A stretch of DNA of 64,000 bases. Origin: an uncultured Alphaproteobacteria bacterium (GTDB lineage Bacteria > Pseudomonadota > Alphaproteobacteria > HIMB59 > GCA-002718135). The DNA lies in assembly GCA_902567135.1 (NCBI GenBank), contig CACFLO010000003.1:1-64000 (forward strand), given 5' to 3'. Every line of letters starts with the position of its first letter. The first letter of the stretch is position 1. The notes under the pieces are model-generated. The model searched no databases. It was not told where the DNA came from and worked only from the letters and a program-made list of their open reading frames with translations. Position numbers and translations under genes: made by a program. This document shows positions 61,977 to 64,000 of this stretch, one piece after another.

Positions 61977-63158
61977 TTATAGCGCACCTACTGTTACAAA
62001 AGTACCACCAGAAACTTCAAGTTCCTTAAAGGCACCGGCTGCATCACCAAATACGTTAAATTCAACATCAGTTGCACCTTGGTAATCAATATCATTACCA
62101 GCAGCTAACATTTGTAGACCGTAAGCTAATTGACCTGGATTGATTACAACGCCAGGAGCATTAGATACTTTACTAATATTGCTTAAGATAGATTTTCTAT
62201 CAGCAGATCCACCAGCTTGAATTGCAAGCGCAATAATCGCAGCAGCGTCATAAGACTCTCCTACGTAAGGTGCACTTCCATCCATACCGTTAGCAGCTGC
62301 AAGGTCACCAAATTTAGCAGAACCTTTAGAGATTGCACCTGGCATAGAACCAAATGAACCTTCAAGATCCGCACCAATATTATCAACAATTGATTGACCA
62401 ATCATACCATCAGATAGAACAAAAGTATCAAAAGCACCAGAATCAAGAGATGCTTCAATCATACCTTTTCCACCATCATCAATATAACCAATAACTAGTA
62501 GAGCGTCACCACCAGCAGATGCTAATACACCTACTTCTGATGAATAATCTGCTTTTCCGTCTTCATGTGAAGCAGAAGCAGTAATAGTTCCGCCACCTGA
62601 AGCAAAAGCAGCTTCAAATACTTCAGCTAGACCTTTACCATAGTCATTGTTTGTGTAAGTAACAGCAATACTTTCAATACCTCTTTTAAGAGCTAAGTTA
62701 GCTAAAACTTTACCACCCATTGCATCAGATGGAGCTGTTCTCCAGAATGTTCCATTATCAGCAATTTTACTTAAACCAGGTGAAGTTGCAGAAGGAGATA
62801 CCATAAGCACTCCATTCGGTACAGCTACGTTAGCATTGATTGCTCCAGTTACACCAGAACAGTCAGCACCCATGATAGCAGATACACCGTCAGCAACTAG
62901 TTGTTCTGCAGCAGCCGTCGCAGCAGCAGAGTCAACACAAGTTGAGTCAGCTTCAAGTATTGTGAAAGTTTCACCACCAAGAAGGTTTCCAGAATTTGAA
63001 GCTTCTAGAAACGCCAATTTTGCTCCATCTCTCATAGCAGGAGTTAGAGATTCAATCGGACCAGTGAAACCTAAAATAATACCAACTTTAATTTCAGCTA
63101 AAGCAGCAGTCGAAATAGACGACAAACTGATAATAGCTGCAACAAGTAATTTTTTCAT
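61977..63158 (-). CDS. livJ: Branched-chain amino acid ABC transporter substrate-binding protein
   Basis: A 393-residue periplasmic binding protein of the type I (LIVBP) fold. Signal peptide at residues 1-21 (MKKLLVAAIISLSSISTAALA, cut before EI), then IKVGIILGFTGPIESLTPAMRDGAKLAFLEA, ADSTCVDSAAATAAAEQLVADGVSAIMGADCSGVTGA with ligand-pocket residues, and VTYTNNDYGKGLAEVFEAAF. GC content and alanine/glycine use are higher than in neighbours, usual for abundant binding proteins. A near-consensus ribosome site GGAGG precedes the ATG. It faces the liv operon across a shared terminator, so it is expressed separately, probably strongly. Confidence 0.92.
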   Translation of the reverse strand: MKKLLVAAIISLSSISTAALAEIKVGIILGFTGPIESLTPAMRDGAKLAFLEASNSGNLLGGETFTILEADSTCVDSAAATAAAEQLVADGVSAIMGADCSGVTGAINANVAVPNGVLMVSPSATSPGLSKIADNGTFWRTAPSDAMGGKVLANLALKRGIESIAVTYTNNDYGKGLAEVFEAAFASGGGTITASASHEDGKADYSSEVGVLASAGGDALLVIGYIDDGGKGMIEASLDSGAFDTFVLSDGMIGQSIVDNIGADLEGSFGSMPGAISKGSAKFGDLAAANGMDGSAPYVGESYDAAAIIALAIQAGGSADRKSILSNISKVSNAPGVVINPGQLAYGLQMLAAGNDIDYQGATDVEFNVFGDAAGAFKELEVSGGTFVTVGAL

Positions 63159-63260
63159 ATTTCCTCCGAGAAATTATTTTTTTTATATAGATCAAATCAA
63201 TTCCAAGGTACAGAAATCAATGATATTGAAATGCTAAATTTAGCTATAAAATAGAAAAAA

Positions 63261-64000
63261 ATGGAAAAATTTTATACAAATACCCTAGTTATTGGTGCTG
63301 GAGTTGTAGGTTTGGCTATTGCAAAAGAGATTAGTGCTAAAAATAGAGAAACTATCATTCTTGAAAAAGAGGCAAAAATTGGTCAAATTACCAGTTCTAG
63401 AAACTCTGGAGTTATTCATGCTGGCATTTATTATCAATCTAATAGCTTAAAATCTAAGTTTTGTGTTGAAGGCAATAAACTTCTTTATGATTATGCTAAA
63501 AAATTCAATGTTCCTTTTATTAATACAAAAAAAATTATTGTTGCCACTGATGAATCACAGATGGAAAAAATTTTTGAAATAAAGAAACAGGCTACAGCAA
63601 ATGGTGTTGAGGGTTTAGATATATTAAATCAAAAACAAGTTAATCAATTAGAACCTTTGATCAAATCTTCAGGAGGTTTACACGTTCCATCTACTGGTAT
63701 TATTGACCAGCATAGTTTGATGCAATCATATCTTGGAGAGTTTGAGAATAACGGCGGAATGGTATCCTATAATTCTATCGTTAAGAGAATATCAATGCAT
63801 AATAAAAAATTTGAAATTGAAGTTATAGATAATGAAAAAAATAAAACAAAAATTATTTGTGATTATCTAATAAATGCTGCAGGAATATTTGCTTCAGATA
63901 TTGCTAATAATATTGATGGACTTGATAAGCAATATGTACCCAATACTTATTTGGCTAAAGGAAATTATTTTTCCATAAATAAAAAATTACCAATTAACCA
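63261..64000 (+). CDS. FAD-dependent oxidoreductase, L-2-hydroxyglutarate oxidase (LhgO)-like, 5' part
   Basis: The first 246 codons of a DAO-type flavoprotein, cut by the window end. TLVIGAGVVGLAIAKEIS at residues 8-25 is the FAD-binding Rossmann loop, ILEKEAKIG the ribose-binding Glu, and SSRNSGVIHAGIYY with LKSKFCVEGN matches the L-2-hydroxyglutarate oxidase family. GIIDQHSLMQSYL and INAAGIFASDIA follow. In that family the enzyme oxidises L-2-hydroxyglutarate to 2-oxoglutarate in the membrane; other 2-hydroxy or amino acid substrates are possible. ATG at 63261; divergent from livJ across 102 bases. Confidence 0.85.
   Translation, partial: MEKFYTNTLVIGAGVVGLAIAKEISAKNRETIILEKEAKIGQITSSRNSGVIHAGIYYQSNSLKSKFCVEGNKLLYDYAKKFNVPFINTKKIIVATDESQMEKIFEIKKQATANGVEGLDILNQKQVNQLEPLIKSSGGLHVPSTGIIDQHSLMQSYLGEFENNGGMVSYNSIVKRISMHNKKFEIEVIDNEKNKTKIICDYLINAAGIFASDIANNIDGLDKQYVPNTYLAKGNYFSINKKLPIN

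Noticed and set aside
62836-63237. 133-codon open frame opposite livJ
   Set aside because: It lies antisense to the well-supported livJ start and signal peptide; its composition (Ala/Ser/Pro-rich, no motif) reflects the alanine-rich livJ codons read backwards.

Overview
The window is a very AT-rich stretch from a small-genome Gram-negative bacterium, most likely a streamlined marine alphaproteobacterium of the SAR11/HIMB59/AEGEAN-169 kind. Three things point there: a circularly permuted two-piece tmRNA gene, the alphaproteobacterial gene neighbourhoods (rnpB-mraZ-dcw, folA-thyA, hflKC-DUF2065-degP-miaA-ilvBNC-leuA-mreBCD), and extreme compaction, with overlapping starts and stops and convergent genes that share stop bases. 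Clade assignment is inference; no rRNA or tRNA gene is visible.

Layout. 1-6.0 kb: end of a carbohydrate ABC importer (two permeases), then a catabolic operon of class II aldolase, two Gfo/Idh-type dehydrogenases, an aldo/keto reductase and a TIM-barrel sugar isomerase. 6.0-13.3 kb: outer-membrane and DNA maintenance genes (mlaC, mlaA, uvrD/pcrA, ligA, bamD, an N-acetylmuramoyl-alanine amidase). 13.3-13.7 kb: RNase P RNA and an operator-like array of four CCCAT boxes in front of mraZ. 13.7-32.3 kb: the full dcw cluster mraZ-rsmH-ftsL-ftsI-murE-murF-mraY-murD-ftsW-murG-murC-murB-ddl-ftsQ-ftsA-ftsZ, a terminator, and lpxC; ftsI is broken by a one-base frameshift. 32.3-39.7 kb: fumC, gpmA, sspB, a dimethylglycine/sarcosine dehydrogenase-like gene, two small membrane protein genes (VTT and VanZ-like), small orphans and a rhodanese. 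39.7-40.8 kb: an orphan secreted-protein gene lying between two direct copies of the tmRNA coding-piece 3' end, then ssrA itself. 40.9-53 kb: folA-thyA, mrp, hflK-hflC-DUF2065-degP-miaA, ilvB-ilvN-ilvC-leuA. 52.8-58.0 kb: mreB-mreC-mreD-mrdA-rodA. 58.0-63.2 kb: livG-livF-livH-livM with livJ convergent behind a bidirectional terminator. 63.3 kb to the end: 5' part of an L-2-hydroxyglutarate oxidase-like flavoprotein.

Together the genes supply nearly the whole cytoplasmic route to lipid II (meso-diaminopimelate type, judging by the MurE motif), the division ring (FtsL/Q/A/Z/I/W), the elongation machine (MreBCD, PBP2, RodA), lipid A commitment (LpxC), outer membrane assembly and lipid asymmetry (BamD, MlaA, MlaC), and both synthesis and uptake of branched-chain amino acids.

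Most of the window is conserved core genome. The points most worth a second look are the tmRNA-end duplication around an orphan gene, the four-box MraZ operator, the ftsI frameshift, and the terminator that ends three bases before the lpxC start codon. I did not find a clear new multi-gene defence or biosynthetic system.
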